From Paenibacillus chondroitinus NBRC 15376 (lineage in GTDB: Bacteria > Bacillota > Bacilli > Paenibacillales > NBRC-103111), in the NCBI RefSeq assembly GCF_004000765.1, contig NZ_BILW01000005.1:124001-188000 (forward strand): a stretch of DNA of 64,000 bases, written 5' to 3'. Under the pieces are notes generated by a model. It was given only the letters and a program-made list of their open reading frames with translations. It had not been told where the DNA came from and ran no database searches. Numbering within the stretch: the first letter of the stretch is position 1; each line of letters begins with the position of its first letter. Both the position numbers and the translations under genes were made by a program. Shown piece by piece: positions 9,343 through 17,818 of this stretch.

Positions 9343-9438
9343 GCATGTTTTGTGCACATTGTTTACAAAAAATAATAAGAGAATCAATTTGAAAGGTATG
9401 GTAAACTGTGTAAGAAATTACTACTTGGAGGAAGTTGC

Positions 9439-9726
9439 ATGCCATTAAATTTTATTAGAAGAAGCCTCATTTTATCTGCATTACTAGTATGGACTTATTC
9501 ACCATTAGCTGTGTTTGCTTCATCTACAAGCGGATCCGCTTACATCAAGTTAACACTGGGGGAAACCAAAGCTTCAATTAATGACCAGAGCGTTACGCTT
9601 CAAATGTCTCCGCACCTTGTCGAGAATACAACGATGGTCCCACTCCGATTTGTTACAGAAGCCTTAGGAGCTACCGTTAAATGGGATGGAGCGGCTCAGA
9701 GAGTTGACTTGACTTATGGGACATAG
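9439..9726 (+). CDS. N-terminal part of a copper-amine-oxidase-domain secreted protein, cut by an in-frame TAG
   Basis: 95 codons encoding a signal peptide (ends AVFAS) and one PF07833-like repeat (VTLQMSPHLVENTTMVPLRFVTEALGATVKW). It ends at TAG 9724-9726, and the frame then continues without shift into the ORF at 9736, whose first 60 residues are the second repeat such proteins normally carry. AACTTGGAGGAAG precedes the ATG at 9439. Most likely the 5' half of one 513-codon gene inactivated by a nonsense mutation, or a sequencing error, or a readthrough case. The fragment alone would be an exported ~70-aa domain. Confidence 0.7.
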   Translation: MPLNFIRRSLILSALLVWTYSPLAVFASSTSGSAYIKLTLGETKASINDQSVTLQMSPHLVENTTMVPLRFVTEALGATVKWDGAAQRVDLTYGT

Positions 9727-9735
9727 CTCCTCTCT

Positions 9736-10980
9736 ATGCAGATAGGAGATGCAACTGCTCATGTAGATGGTATGCCAATTCACCTTGAGCAAGCTCCTAC
9801 TATTGAAAATAAAGTCACTCTCGTGCCGATTCGGTTCATTGCAGAGAATTTCCAACAGACAGTTGCATTCGATGAACAAACTCGGGTTATCACGATTTCG
9901 CCACCAGTTGATCAAAGCTCGAATACCGCTCTCCCTGTCAAAAAGCGATTGGATAAGCCAACAGTTGATAATCTAACTTCACAGAACTCAATAAAAATTC
10001 CTTTAACTGGACTCCTCCCATCATCTAGACCTTATCCTCATTATTTCCTTAGTGATATAGAGATGATCTCGGATGGCAAAGATGATTTGTACTTCATCTC
10101 ACAAAATGATCAGTCTAACTTCTATATCAAGAAGATGAATTTGAGCAAAGGAAAAGAGATAAGTTTAGAAACCATCCTATCGTTCAACGATGAGAAGTTT
10201 GATTTTGAATATAAAGACGAGCATGGTTCGGTAAGCAAATTTCTACGTTATGAATTCATCCCAAAATCATTATTCTATGACCAAGCCTCAGATAGACTTT
10301 TTGTCATGGGGAGAGACTTTTATAATAAAATGGCGGTTTTTTATCAAGTATGGCCTAGTGTGAAAATGATTGCGTTCGATACGAGTGGACAATTAGATAC
10401 GGATACGGATTTTATTCAACCTTTGAAAGATGGACAAACGTATGTGATAAGCAACTCTTTCAAAAACATCCTGTACACGGCTCATGAGGGGGAGAGGCTC
10501 ACATCCTACATGAGTGTTGAGGGAAATCGCATGCATCATCTTGTTCCACTTGTTAGTAATGGGATCTTGTATGTTCTTGATCGCGAGAGCAAGCAAATAA
10601 AAGAAATTACTCCCGGGGTAGGATCACAGGTAGTTGCTACATTAAATATGGATCAGATAAATATCGCAATCACACATGATGGATCTTTTTACCTTACAGA
10701 TGCGAAGCAATTTTATCGTGTCAATGTAGAGGGGGAGATTGAACCCTACGCGAATATGGATCTTGCCATTTTTAAAAAGGGTATTTTTAATTCTTTGACG
10801 GGGAACTATGATCAGATGCCCATTCCTCCAGGCTACTCAGGAGCAATAAATGATGATTTTGAGCCTAAAAAAATGGTTCTTGGTATTTCACCGCACTTTG
10901 CCATTAATGCCGATGGTAATATTCTGATTTATGATGATATCAATTTGATTCTTAGGAAAATTACCGTTTTCGAAAATTAA
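9736..10980 (+). CDS. C-terminal part of the interrupted secreted protein (repeat domain plus beta-propeller-like region)
   Basis: 414 aa in the same frame as the preceding fragment, starting three codons after its TAG. No Shine-Dalgarno is visible before ATG 9736, which argues against independent translation, and this part lacks a signal peptide. Residues ~1-60 form the second PF07833-like repeat (VTLVPIRFIAENFQQTVAFD). The rest contains repeated strand-turn phrases (DDLYFISQND, DRLFVMGRDF, NGILYVLDRES, GSFYLTDAKQ) typical of a propeller or sugar-binding surface protein. Function unknown; treat as a possible pseudogene half. Confidence 0.7.
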   Translation: MQIGDATAHVDGMPIHLEQAPTIENKVTLVPIRFIAENFQQTVAFDEQTRVITISPPVDQSSNTALPVKKRLDKPTVDNLTSQNSIKIPLTGLLPSSRPYPHYFLSDIEMISDGKDDLYFISQNDQSNFYIKKMNLSKGKEISLETILSFNDEKFDFEYKDEHGSVSKFLRYEFIPKSLFYDQASDRLFVMGRDFYNKMAVFYQVWPSVKMIAFDTSGQLDTDTDFIQPLKDGQTYVISNSFKNILYTAHEGERLTSYMSVEGNRMHHLVPLVSNGILYVLDRESKQIKEITPGVGSQVVATLNMDQINIAITHDGSFYLTDAKQFYRVNVEGEIEPYANMDLAIFKKGIFNSLTGNYDQMPIPPGYSGAINDDFEPKKMVLGISPHFAINADGNILIYDDINLILRKITVFEN

Positions 10981-11026
10981 GCTGAAGTGTTCAACAATTA
11001 AAAAATTTGCAAAGGAGCTGCTTGCT

Positions 11027-11314
11027 ATGTGCCGAAATATTAAGCCGCTTTTTAACTTCAACCCCGTTGCTACAGATGCTGAGATTCAGGCGGCCTCCTT
11101 ACAATTTGTTAGAAAAATTTCGGGTTTCACCGCGCCATCCAAGGCTAATGAAGAAGCTTTTAACCGAGCGGTTACTGAAGTTGCGCTAGCTGCGCGTCAA
11201 TTAATGGATTCACTCGTCACTACTGCGGAGCCGCGCAATCGAGAAATCGAAATCGAGCGTGCACGCGCTAGAAACGCCAAACGTTTCGGAACCGTAAAAA
11301 AACTGGAGTCTTAA
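11027..11314 (+). CDS. DUF2277 family protein
   Basis: 95 aa, MCRNIKPLFNF start, then ASLQFVRKISGF and RARARNAKRFG, the pattern I know from DUF2277 proteins, which are small cytoplasmic proteins of unknown role. AAAGGAG lies 9 nt before ATG 11027, which is better than an alternative upstream start in another frame. Single gene with its own terminator. Confidence 0.85.
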   Translation: MCRNIKPLFNFNPVATDAEIQAASLQFVRKISGFTAPSKANEEAFNRAVTEVALAARQLMDSLVTTAEPRNREIEIERARARNAKRFGTVKKLES

Positions 11315-11315
11315 T

Positions 11316-11351
11316 AAAAAGGCTTTTACCTTCTTAGGTAAGAGCCTTTTT
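11316..11351 (+). terminator. Terminator
   Basis: AAAAAGGCTTTTACC / GGTAAGAGCCTTTTT stem with T-run after the DUF2277 gene. Confidence 0.85.
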
Positions 11352-11446
11352 GTTGCTTTCCTTTCATTAGCAACTCAATTGAAGGTAGCAATCTATTGTC
11401 TACGAGCATATGATGTAACAAACTAGTAGAAATTAGGTGATAGAAA

Positions 11447-12181
11447 GTGACCAAAGGTTTTGATTGCTCAACGCCTTTAACGGCGCAAACCGCCGCAGCT
11501 TTCGTCAAAGATGGCTACTCGTTTGTGGCCAGATATCTCGTCCCGAGCGGGTATAAGGCTTTAACGAAAAGTGAAGCGGAACGAATCAGCCAAGCAGGTT
11601 TGGACATCGTATCTGTTTTCGAAACTACGGCAAACCGGGCTCTTGGCGGTAGAAGTGCAGGATTGGCTGACGGCGCTACCGCGGTACAGGTGGCTCATCA
11701 GCTGGGGCAGCCAACAGGAAGCTGTATCTATTTTGCTGTCGATTTTGACGCGACTAGCGCTCAAATGGCTACGGTTATAGCGTACATCCAAGCGGCAAGT
11801 GAAGCGACTCCGGAGTATACCACCGGGGTATATGGGTCGTATGCGGTTATGGAAGCTGTGAAGCAAGCAGGTGCTTGCTCGAGGTTTTGGCAGACCTACG
11901 CATGGAGCGGAGGTAAAAAATCCACATTCATTAACATTTATCAATATTTGAATGATGTTTCCGAGAATGGCATCCAAATAGATCATGACGAATCCTATGG
12001 CAGTGAAGGCTGGTGGAACACGCTGACACCAGTGAACTATCCGCTTACAACACATGATGCCAATGTCATCATCCCTTTTCTGTCTGCCGGTTATATGGCG
12101 ACAACTTCGCTTCCGGCCCGAGCGGAATTCAATCGCTTGGCGAATGAACTGCGCAAGGCGTCTGGCCAGCCGCTGCAGTAA
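11447..12181 (+). CDS. DUF1906 (Rv2525c-like) glycoside hydrolase-like protein
   Basis: 244 aa from a GTG start (TTAGGTGA six nt upstream). A TIM-barrel-like domain fills residues 1-190: GFDCSTPLT, SFVARYLVP, GLDIVSVFE, IYFAVDFDAT, TGVYGSYAVMEA, FWQTYAWSG, IYQYLN, QIDHDES. This series of strand motifs with acidic residues is the signature of DUF1906 glycosidase-like proteins. No signal peptide. A C-terminal tail of 50 residues is predicted helical. Family members are thought to act on cell-wall glycans; catalytic activity is not established. Alternative: phage-type endolysin, but there are no phage neighbours. Confidence 0.85.
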   Translation: MTKGFDCSTPLTAQTAAAFVKDGYSFVARYLVPSGYKALTKSEAERISQAGLDIVSVFETTANRALGGRSAGLADGATAVQVAHQLGQPTGSCIYFAVDFDATSAQMATVIAYIQAASEATPEYTTGVYGSYAVMEAVKQAGACSRFWQTYAWSGGKKSTFINIYQYLNDVSENGIQIDHDESYGSEGWWNTLTPVNYPLTTHDANVIIPFLSAGYMATTSLPARAEFNRLANELRKASGQPLQ

Positions 12182-12185
12182 ATGT

Positions 12186-12227
12186 AAAGCCCGCTAACTC
12201 TCGTTTCCTGAGAGTTAACGGGCTTTT
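12186..12227. terminator. Bidirectional terminator between convergent genes
   Basis: AAGCCCGCTAACTCTC / GAGAGTTAACGGGCTT, 16-bp near-perfect stem with A/T runs on both sides, between the DUF1906 gene and the minus-strand gene ending at 12229. Confidence 0.85.
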
Positions 12228-12228
12228 G

Positions 12229-13368
12229 TCATTGCATGACAGCGCTGCGAATGTACCAGCGCGAATCAAGCGATGCTCTTTCGAGCCGAAAGAGCACACG
12301 CCTGTGTGCAGGCGCGGAAGCACGTGCCGGTGTAACCGAAACGTCGACCGCAGCCTCAAGCTCGAGGAGCTGGGACACGTCCCGCTCCGGGAACTTGGAC
12401 AGGCGGCGCATGCTTCGCACATGTACCGCCTGCTCTTGCCCTGTGGTGACCTGCAGCAGCTGCAGGTCACCTTGGTTGGCTCCGCTGATCCAGACGTCGA
12501 TCAGCGCCCAAGGAGAAAGCTTGCTGATGTAGGACGTCAGCAAGCCTGCCGCGCGGTGCACCATAACCTGGTGCGCCGGATCCGAGGAGTGGGAGCCGTG
12601 CGTCACGCTCCCGAGGAAGTGAATACAGAAATGACCGTTGAAGTCATTTCCGGGAATCCCGTCTCCGCCATGCGGCATGCCGTGCATGGAGCCGGCCAGC
12701 GTGCGGCTGTTAAACTTCACGAGGACCGCTTTGCGGTCCCAGCTCCAGGCGCCGCCATAGATGGTTTTGAGCGTCGCAGAGTCGGTCTTCGTCAGCGGTT
12801 GGACATCCGCGTGACTGGAACCCGCGCGGCGCTGCCCTTCAAAGCTAAGACCGGTTTCCACGTCGGTGATCGTGAATTTACTATATTTGGGGATGACCGC
12901 GCTTGCGTCCTCCCAAGTCAGGATTTCGCCATAGTGCTGAGCTCTAAGCGCTTGAACTTGCGTGCGAAGCGCTTCTTGCACGCCTGTCGACACCGCATAA
13001 ATGGATTTGGTCATCGGATCAACCAATTCCCCATTTTCCGTGACGCCGTAATGCTGCGTCTGCCCTTTTTTATGATAAATGAGGGTGGTGTCCGGCGGCA
13101 AAGGCTCCGTATACGAAGCGCCTGCCTGTAGTTGCTCAAGCTCTCGCTGTAATTTTTTATTTTCAAAAGATGATTCTGATCGGTAGGCGGCATGTGGAGA
13201 GGCTTGGACGACCAACTGAAAAGTAGTCGTATTCGTCGTTTCTTGAGACCTGAGGGCTTGACCATAAGCATGGTGGCCGAATGGACCAAACAAACAAATG
13301 GACATCACAGAAAGCAACAAGGTGCAGATCATCGTTCGGAGCAAGCGGGTTGCTCGGGCATGATGCAT
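12229..13368 (-). CDS. Secreted protein of unknown function with a GHFCIHF motif
   Basis: 379 aa from ATG 13368, chosen because AGGAGG sits 10 nt upstream and the signal peptide (RTMICTLLLSVMSICLFG) then starts correctly; 30 further in-frame codons upstream lack an RBS. The middle third (res. ~170-300) is a domain I recall from other spore-former secreted proteins: ADVQPLT, SWDRKAVLVKF, SMHGMPHGG, GHFCIHFLGSVTH. The conserved His and Cys residues suggest a metal site or a Cys/His catalytic pair, loosely like L,D-transpeptidases, but I cannot assign it. The C-terminal 70 residues are Arg/Leu-rich. The 3' half of the gene carries at least eight perfect or near-perfect inverted repeats and is GC-richer than its neighbours. 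Confidence 0.8.
   Translation of the reverse strand: MHHARATRLLRTMICTLLLSVMSICLFGPFGHHAYGQALRSQETTNTTTFQLVVQASPHAAYRSESSFENKKLQRELEQLQAGASYTEPLPPDTTLIYHKKGQTQHYGVTENGELVDPMTKSIYAVSTGVQEALRTQVQALRAQHYGEILTWEDASAVIPKYSKFTITDVETGLSFEGQRRAGSSHADVQPLTKTDSATLKTIYGGAWSWDRKAVLVKFNSRTLAGSMHGMPHGGDGIPGNDFNGHFCIHFLGSVTHGSHSSDPAHQVMVHRAAGLLTSYISKLSPWALIDVWISGANQGDLQLLQVTTGQEQAVHVRSMRRLSKFPERDVSQLLELEAAVDVSVTPARASAPAHRRVLFRLERASLDSRWYIRSAVMQ
12274..12739. repeat. Series of inverted repeats inside a coding sequence
   Basis: Hairpins read directly: 12274-12296 (10 bp, loop AGC); 12445-12471 (12 bp, GGTGACCTGCAG, loop CAG); 12483-12506 (8 bp); 12519-12545 (9 bp, or 12 bp with one G·T and loop AGG); 12554-12578 (10 bp with one G·T); 12591-12612 (9 bp with one bulge, loop CGT); 12628-12650 (8 bp); 12723-12739 (7 bp, loop TTT). 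Several have 3-nt loops. Confidence 0.85.
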
Positions 13369-13545
13369 AGGTAAGCTTCCTCCTGAATTGATTTTAGTAG
13401 CGGTCCACATTTGAACAGCAGGATGAAACGCCATAGTCAAGTTTTTACTAATTGCCATAAATTTATGAACAAATTCATCGTTATCTGCTGCCCGATTGGC
13501 ATCTGTGTTAAAATATAGCAGTACTTAGGAAAGGGAGGTTATCTC

Positions 13546-14397
13546 ATGCAACCAAGTGAATGTAAAGCATTTGAGCTACATATAGCAGAGGATCGGATTG
13601 TGAGAGGAGATTTCTATGAAGCGGCGTCACAACCGGCTATGGGGACCTTAGTCATTTGCCATGGATACAAAGGGTTTAAAAACTGGGGGATGTTCCCTCA
13701 CGTAGCGCAATCCTTGTCTAAGGATGTAAATGTCATGGCCATCAATTTCTCTCACAATGGCGTTGGAGAGGATCTGCTTGAATTTACAGAGTTGGAGAAG
13801 TTCGCGCGAGATACATATTCCAGAGATCTTGAAGATTTGGAAGCCGTTGTGGAGGAAATTCGGCGAAATGAACAGCTTGCTGGTGCTGGTACTGGTGCCG
13901 GTGAGAAACCGATTTTGCTTTTGGGCCACAGCAGAGGGGCGGGGGTGTGCCTAATCTATGCGCTTGATCATCCTGATCAAATTGCGGGTGTTATCAGCTG
14001 GAATGGCATTTCGAATGTTGATCTGTTGACGGAGGATAATAAAAATGAGATGCGCATAGCGGGAAGATCGTATACGTTGAACGGTCGTACAAAACAAAAT
14101 ATGCCGTTAGATCTTGAAATCCTTGAAGACATGGAGAGCAACAGCGAGCGATTCAATATAATGGGCAGAATTAGCGGCGCTGCGTTTCCAATTGCTTTAA
14201 TTCAAGGAACTGAGGATAGCGAAAGGCTTATTCGAGGCTCACGACAGATGGTCGAGCAAAACTCATCTATTCAATGGATCCGAATTCCTGAGGGCAATCA
14301 TACCTTTGGCTCGGTTCATCCTTATCAAGGAGAGTCCCAGGCGCTGAAGCAAGCCATTCAAGAGACTCTTCACACCATTCGAGAAATGTTAGGATAA
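13546..14397 (+). CDS. Alpha/beta hydrolase (dienelactone hydrolase/S9-like)
   Basis: 283 aa. The oxyanion-hole strand VICHGYKGFKNWG (res. ~36-48) and nucleophile elbow GHSRGAG (Ser129) are clear; Asp224 (GTEDS) and His252 (EGNHTFGS) complete a plausible triad. Cytoplasmic, no signal peptide. AAAGGGAGG precedes the ATG. The stop is 8 bp from the next gene (NhaC), so the two are probably cotranscribed. Substrate unknown; resembles serine-aminopeptidase-type hydrolases. Confidence 0.88.
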   Translation: MQPSECKAFELHIAEDRIVRGDFYEAASQPAMGTLVICHGYKGFKNWGMFPHVAQSLSKDVNVMAINFSHNGVGEDLLEFTELEKFARDTYSRDLEDLEAVVEEIRRNEQLAGAGTGAGEKPILLLGHSRGAGVCLIYALDHPDQIAGVISWNGISNVDLLTEDNKNEMRIAGRSYTLNGRTKQNMPLDLEILEDMESNSERFNIMGRISGAAFPIALIQGTEDSERLIRGSRQMVEQNSSIQWIRIPEGNHTFGSVHPYQGESQALKQAIQETLHTIREMLG

Positions 14398-14405
14398 AAA
14401 GACAC

Positions 14406-15746
14406 ATGTTAACGAATAGACAACTTGGCGTAACGATACTTATTACCATTCTTGGACTCGCTGCTGCATATGTGCTGCATATCGCCTTGGCGATTGGTTT
14501 TTCATTTGGACTCATCACATTGATCGTCATCGTATGGCGAGGCGGAGCTGCATTCAGAGGCATTCTGCGAAGCATGTGGGAGGGTGTCACGCAAACCAAA
14601 GAAGTGATGTGGATTCTTGCATTGGTTGGCGTTGTTATCCCTACATGGACAGCTAGCGGGACTATTCCCTATATGATCGATTTAGGACTTCGCATCGTGG
14701 ATCCCAGCTATTTTCTTACATTTTCGTTTGCTCTTTCCGTGTGCATTTCCATGCTGCTGGGCACTTCCACGGGGACGCTGAGCTCGGTCGGAATCCCGCT
14801 AATCGGTCTTGCTATGCTGCTTCAAATCCCTTTACCGATGGTTGCAGGCGCACTAGTTTCGGGCGCTTTTGTCGGCGATAGGACTTCGCCTTTTTCCAGT
14901 GCGAACCGTCTGGTGGCGTCTTCCACAGGTGTTACCGTCAAAGAATTATTTAAAGCCTTGCTGCCAACTACGATTGGGGCTGGAGGTATTGCCCTCGTTT
15001 TTTTCTTGTTTTGCGACATGAGAGGGAAGTGGCATCAAGAGGAAAACAATGTGCTTAGTCAGCAATTTGGCTCCGGTTTTAACTACAGCATTTGGTTGTT
15101 AGTGCCTGTGCTGCTTTTACTGCTTTCGATTTTGCTCAGATTTAAAACAAGAAACGGATTTCTCCTTTCCATCGCGAGTGCAATCGGAATTGGCCTGATT
15201 TTTCAAGGAGTCACTTGGGAGGAATGGCTGCATGCGATGTGGTTTGGTTACCACTCCATGACTTTTGATTCGCTGCAAACCAAAGGATTGTCCAGTATGG
15301 TTGAATTAATTGTACTTATTGCACTCGCGGGAGCGTTCAACGGGATTTTAGAGGAAAACCGTGTTTTACAGGCCTATATGCAAAAATTGTTGGGAGGAAG
15401 CTCCACCTCCTTATTCGCAGCTACGATTCGAACCGGCTTATTTGGTCTAGGCCTTGGCCTAGTTTCGTGTACACAAACCCTCCCGATCATGATGACAGGC
15501 AGGAGTTTGCTGCCCTTTTGGAAGGAACGCTTCCCGCGCAGTCAGCTTGCCAGAGTAGTTGCAGATTCAAGCCTTATTCTAGCTGCTATGATTCCTTGGA
15601 ATATGCTCGCTATTGTATGTGGAACCATTGTAGGAGTGCCAGTCGAGCATTATATTAGTTATGCGCCATTTCTTTGGGCTTTGCCACTATGTACCATGAT
15701 GTGGTCATATGGGTGGGGTCGTCGTGGCAGAGCCGTCGGATATTGA
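14406..15746 (+). CDS. NhaC-family Na+/H+ antiporter
   Basis: 446 aa, about 11 TM segments. Diagnostic stretches are LGTSTGTLSSVGIPLIG (res. ~119-135) and SGAFVGDRTSPFSS (~157-170), typical of NhaC. Exchanges cytoplasmic Na+ (or a small organic anion in some relatives) for H+. Starts 8 bp after the hydrolase, no separate promoter seen. Confidence 0.88.
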   Translation: MLTNRQLGVTILITILGLAAAYVLHIALAIGFSFGLITLIVIVWRGGAAFRGILRSMWEGVTQTKEVMWILALVGVVIPTWTASGTIPYMIDLGLRIVDPSYFLTFSFALSVCISMLLGTSTGTLSSVGIPLIGLAMLLQIPLPMVAGALVSGAFVGDRTSPFSSANRLVASSTGVTVKELFKALLPTTIGAGGIALVFFLFCDMRGKWHQEENNVLSQQFGSGFNYSIWLLVPVLLLLLSILLRFKTRNGFLLSIASAIGIGLIFQGVTWEEWLHAMWFGYHSMTFDSLQTKGLSSMVELIVLIALAGAFNGILEENRVLQAYMQKLLGGSSTSLFAATIRTGLFGLGLGLVSCTQTLPIMMTGRSLLPFWKERFPRSQLARVVADSSLILAAMIPWNMLAIVCGTIVGVPVEHYISYAPFLWALPLCTMMWSYGWGRRGRAVGY

Positions 15747-15765
15747 ATTGAAGGGGAGTTGCAAG

Positions 15766-16278
15766 ATGCCTACAACTTATTTTATTTCAGATCACCACTT
15801 CGGCCATAAAAACATCATTGACTTCGAAAACAGGCCTTTCGCAGATGTTGACGAAATGTCAGAAGCCATGATAGCAAAGTGGAATGCTGTCGTCCGTAAA
15901 GAAGACAAAGTTTTTCATTTAGGCGACTTTTCTTTTTTAAATAAAGAACGCACTCAGTCAATTGTTTCACAGCTGAACGGGTATAAAATCCTCATCATGG
16001 GCAATCATGATCGGGGGAGAGCGAGGACCTGGTGGCTTGATGCGGGATTTGATGAAGTAAGTGAGTATCCACTTATTTATATGAACTTCTTTTTCCTTTC
16101 GCATGAGCCTATGTACATGAATAAACAGATGCCGTATTTGAATGTTCATGGGCATATTCATGGCCAGAAATATGAAGGACGTCAATATTACAATGTGAGT
16201 GTAGAACAATTAGACTATACGCCGGTGTCTTTTGAGCAGATTCGCGATTCGGTAGTGGTGGATGAGGAACAGGCGTGA
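15766..16278 (+). CDS. Metallophosphoesterase (calcineurin-like)
   Basis: 170 aa from ATG 15766 (AAGGGGAG 8 nt upstream); a longer reading would overlap the antiporter end and lacks support. Metal-binding motifs are in order: SDHHFGH (res. 8-14), GDFSF, GNHDRG and HGHIHG. This short single-domain form matches phage- and YfcE-like phosphoesterases acting on small phosphodiesters or 2',3'-cyclic nucleotides; substrate not predictable. Confidence 0.88.
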   Translation: MPTTYFISDHHFGHKNIIDFENRPFADVDEMSEAMIAKWNAVVRKEDKVFHLGDFSFLNKERTQSIVSQLNGYKILIMGNHDRGRARTWWLDAGFDEVSEYPLIYMNFFFLSHEPMYMNKQMPYLNVHGHIHGQKYEGRQYYNVSVEQLDYTPVSFEQIRDSVVVDEEQA

Positions 16279-16354
16279 TGGCGCTTGAACGACAAGTATG
16301 AAGGTGTATAAAAGGTGGGAATAATGAGATTAATTGTTCGAGGAGGTTGATTTT

Positions 16355-16528
16355 ATGTTAACGAATGACAAGCTGAGTGAAGCCGATATCGAAGTCATTT
16401 TGATGGCCATAGACACTTCAAAAGACGCACTACTTAAAGTGTATACGAAAGATTGGCTCGAAACGAAAATCGATGATATAAAAAACAAGCTTCACGCACA
16501 GCAGGAGGAACTGGAACGAAAACATTGA
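16355..16528 (+). CDS. Small hypothetical protein, 57 aa
   Basis: MLTNDKLSEADIEVIL... of 57 aa with GAGGAGG 8 nt before ATG 16355. Predicted helical and charged, ending in a Gln/Glu/Lys coil (KLHAQQEELERKH). Followed by a terminator. No family recognised. Confidence 0.65.
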   Translation: MLTNDKLSEADIEVILMAIDTSKDALLKVYTKDWLETKIDDIKNKLHAQQEELERKH

Positions 16529-16552
16529 ATCATGTAATCGATTCTATCGACC

Positions 16553-16593
16553 AAAAAGCACTAATGATCATTGATCATTCGGGTGCTTTTTTT
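16553..16593 (+). terminator. Terminator
   Basis: AAAAAGCAC ... GTGCTTTTTTT with an inner AATGATC/GATCATT pair. Confidence 0.8.
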
Positions 16594-16719
16594 ACAATGT
16601 ATCAAGAAGCATTTGATAATGCGGGTGGTAAGTCGTACAATGATTTGAAGAGTAAATCCATGTAAGTTTTTGGGACGTAGCCTTACCTCCAATAAATTAT
16701 GCCTAAGGAGATTTGAATC

Positions 16720-17037
16720 ATGCCTCAAATGTCATCGTATAAATTGCCTTGTGGAACTAAGAAATTTTATCCTGAAAAGCTCGATTATTTAACACGTAAA
16801 GGAAATTATCTATTGTTTCATACGTTTTCACCTAAAAATAAAATGGCCTATATCATCTCTCCGAAACAGAAGGGCATGGATATCATTGTTGAAGGTCCAC
16901 CGAGCGATATCGTTAACCTCTATGAAAGTATCGGCCTTGATGAACAAGAGATTCGAGATGTAAATGGCGTATTTCTCTATAAACAAGCCCAAACAAAAGA
17001 AGAATTTGAACAGGTTTTTGAAAAGTTCGTCCGGTAA
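16720..17037 (+). CDS. Hypothetical cytoplasmic protein, 105 aa
   Basis: RBS AAGGAG 9 nt before the ATG and a terminator after the stop support the gene. The sequence (MPQMSSYKLPCGTKKFYPEKLDYLT...) alternates strands and helices, has one Cys and ends with FEQVFEKFVR. No family recognised. AT-richer than upstream genes. Confidence 0.7.
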   Translation: MPQMSSYKLPCGTKKFYPEKLDYLTRKGNYLLFHTFSPKNKMAYIISPKQKGMDIIVEGPPSDIVNLYESIGLDEQEIRDVNGVFLYKQAQTKEEFEQVFEKFVR

Positions 17038-17059
17038 TAGTTGAAATATTATAGAAAGA

Positions 17060-17088
17060 GCACTTGAATTTATTCAAGTGCTTTTTTG
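17060..17088 (+). terminator. Terminator
   Basis: GCACTTGAA TTTA TTCAAGTGC plus T6. Confidence 0.9.
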
Positions 17089-17189
17089 TTGTAATGGATG
17101 CTCAGTGATAGGGGGAATTCGAGATAATTTATACAATCACATAATTTGGGAATACTGTCTGAATATCAGAAAGTACAAGGTGGTACAAG

Positions 17190-17702
17190 ATGTTCTATAA
17201 AAATCAACAAAAATTTTATCAAGAACCGGTGTACAAGTCCCCTTACGCTGCTGCACTTTGGTCATTATGTCTTCCAGGATTCGGGCAACTTTATGTGCGT
17301 GAGTATTTTATCGGTATTATTTTACTCGGTTCTGAAATTGCCTTTAATATTTTATCTAAATTAAACTGGTCTATTTATTACTCGTTTACTGGAAAATTGC
17401 AAGAGTCTTCCGAGATTGTGAATATGGGATGGGGGTTGTTCTATCCCTCCGTATACGCGTTCAACATCTGGCATGCCTATAATACGGCAAAGATCATGAA
17501 TGCTAAGCTAGAAGCAGAAGGAGTTCCAAAGCCTGAAAAACTGGCACATAATATGGGCTTTTTTACTGGGCTCGTTTTTGGTATGTTTTTCGGACTGCAT
17601 TGGGTATTTTTGATAAGTCCTGTTTTTTCAGGTATTGTCCTGGGATTTTCTTTGGCGATTATTGGGCATTTAATTGAGAAGAATATGAGTCGATCAATTT
17701 AA
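17190..17702 (+). CDS. TM2-like membrane protein
   Basis: 170 aa. The segment SPYAAALWSLCLPGFGQLY (res. ~13-31) is the first half of a TM2-type helix pair; further hydrophobic segments lie near 35-55, 85-105 and 120-160. AAGGTGG precedes the ATG. Proteins of this type are widespread in Paenibacillus and of unknown function. AT-rich codon use. Confidence 0.75.
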   Translation: MFYKNQQKFYQEPVYKSPYAAALWSLCLPGFGQLYVREYFIGIILLGSEIAFNILSKLNWSIYYSFTGKLQESSEIVNMGWGLFYPSVYAFNIWHAYNTAKIMNAKLEAEGVPKPEKLAHNMGFFTGLVFGMFFGLHWVFLISPVFSGIVLGFSLAIIGHLIEKNMSRSI

Positions 17703-17778
17703 ATGTAAAAGACAATCCATCGAAACAAAAAAGCCCTGGGCATATGTCCAATCAAGAACTATGTACTGAGCGTATGAT

Positions 17779-17787
17779 CATACTGTA
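17779..17787 (+). promoter_or_regulatory. Candidate mother-cell sigma -10 (CATANNNTA)
   Basis: CATACTGTA, matching the SigE/SigK -10 consensus, 32 bp ahead of the YjcZ start. The second YjcZ gene in this window carries a matching element. Confidence 0.4.
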
Positions 17788-17818
17788 ATGAAAATTTACA
17801 TGAAGGGAAGGATTAAAT

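Noticed and set aside
12226..13131. 301-codon plus-strand frame opposite the GHFCIHF protein gene
   Set aside because: Overlaps the bidirectional terminator, has no RBS, and the minus-strand reading has a proper signal peptide and RBS. The inverted repeats help keep the opposite frame open.
16606..16664. Very short ORF just after the terminator at 16.6 kb
   Set aside because: About 20 codons, start directly follows the terminator T-run and no RBS is present.
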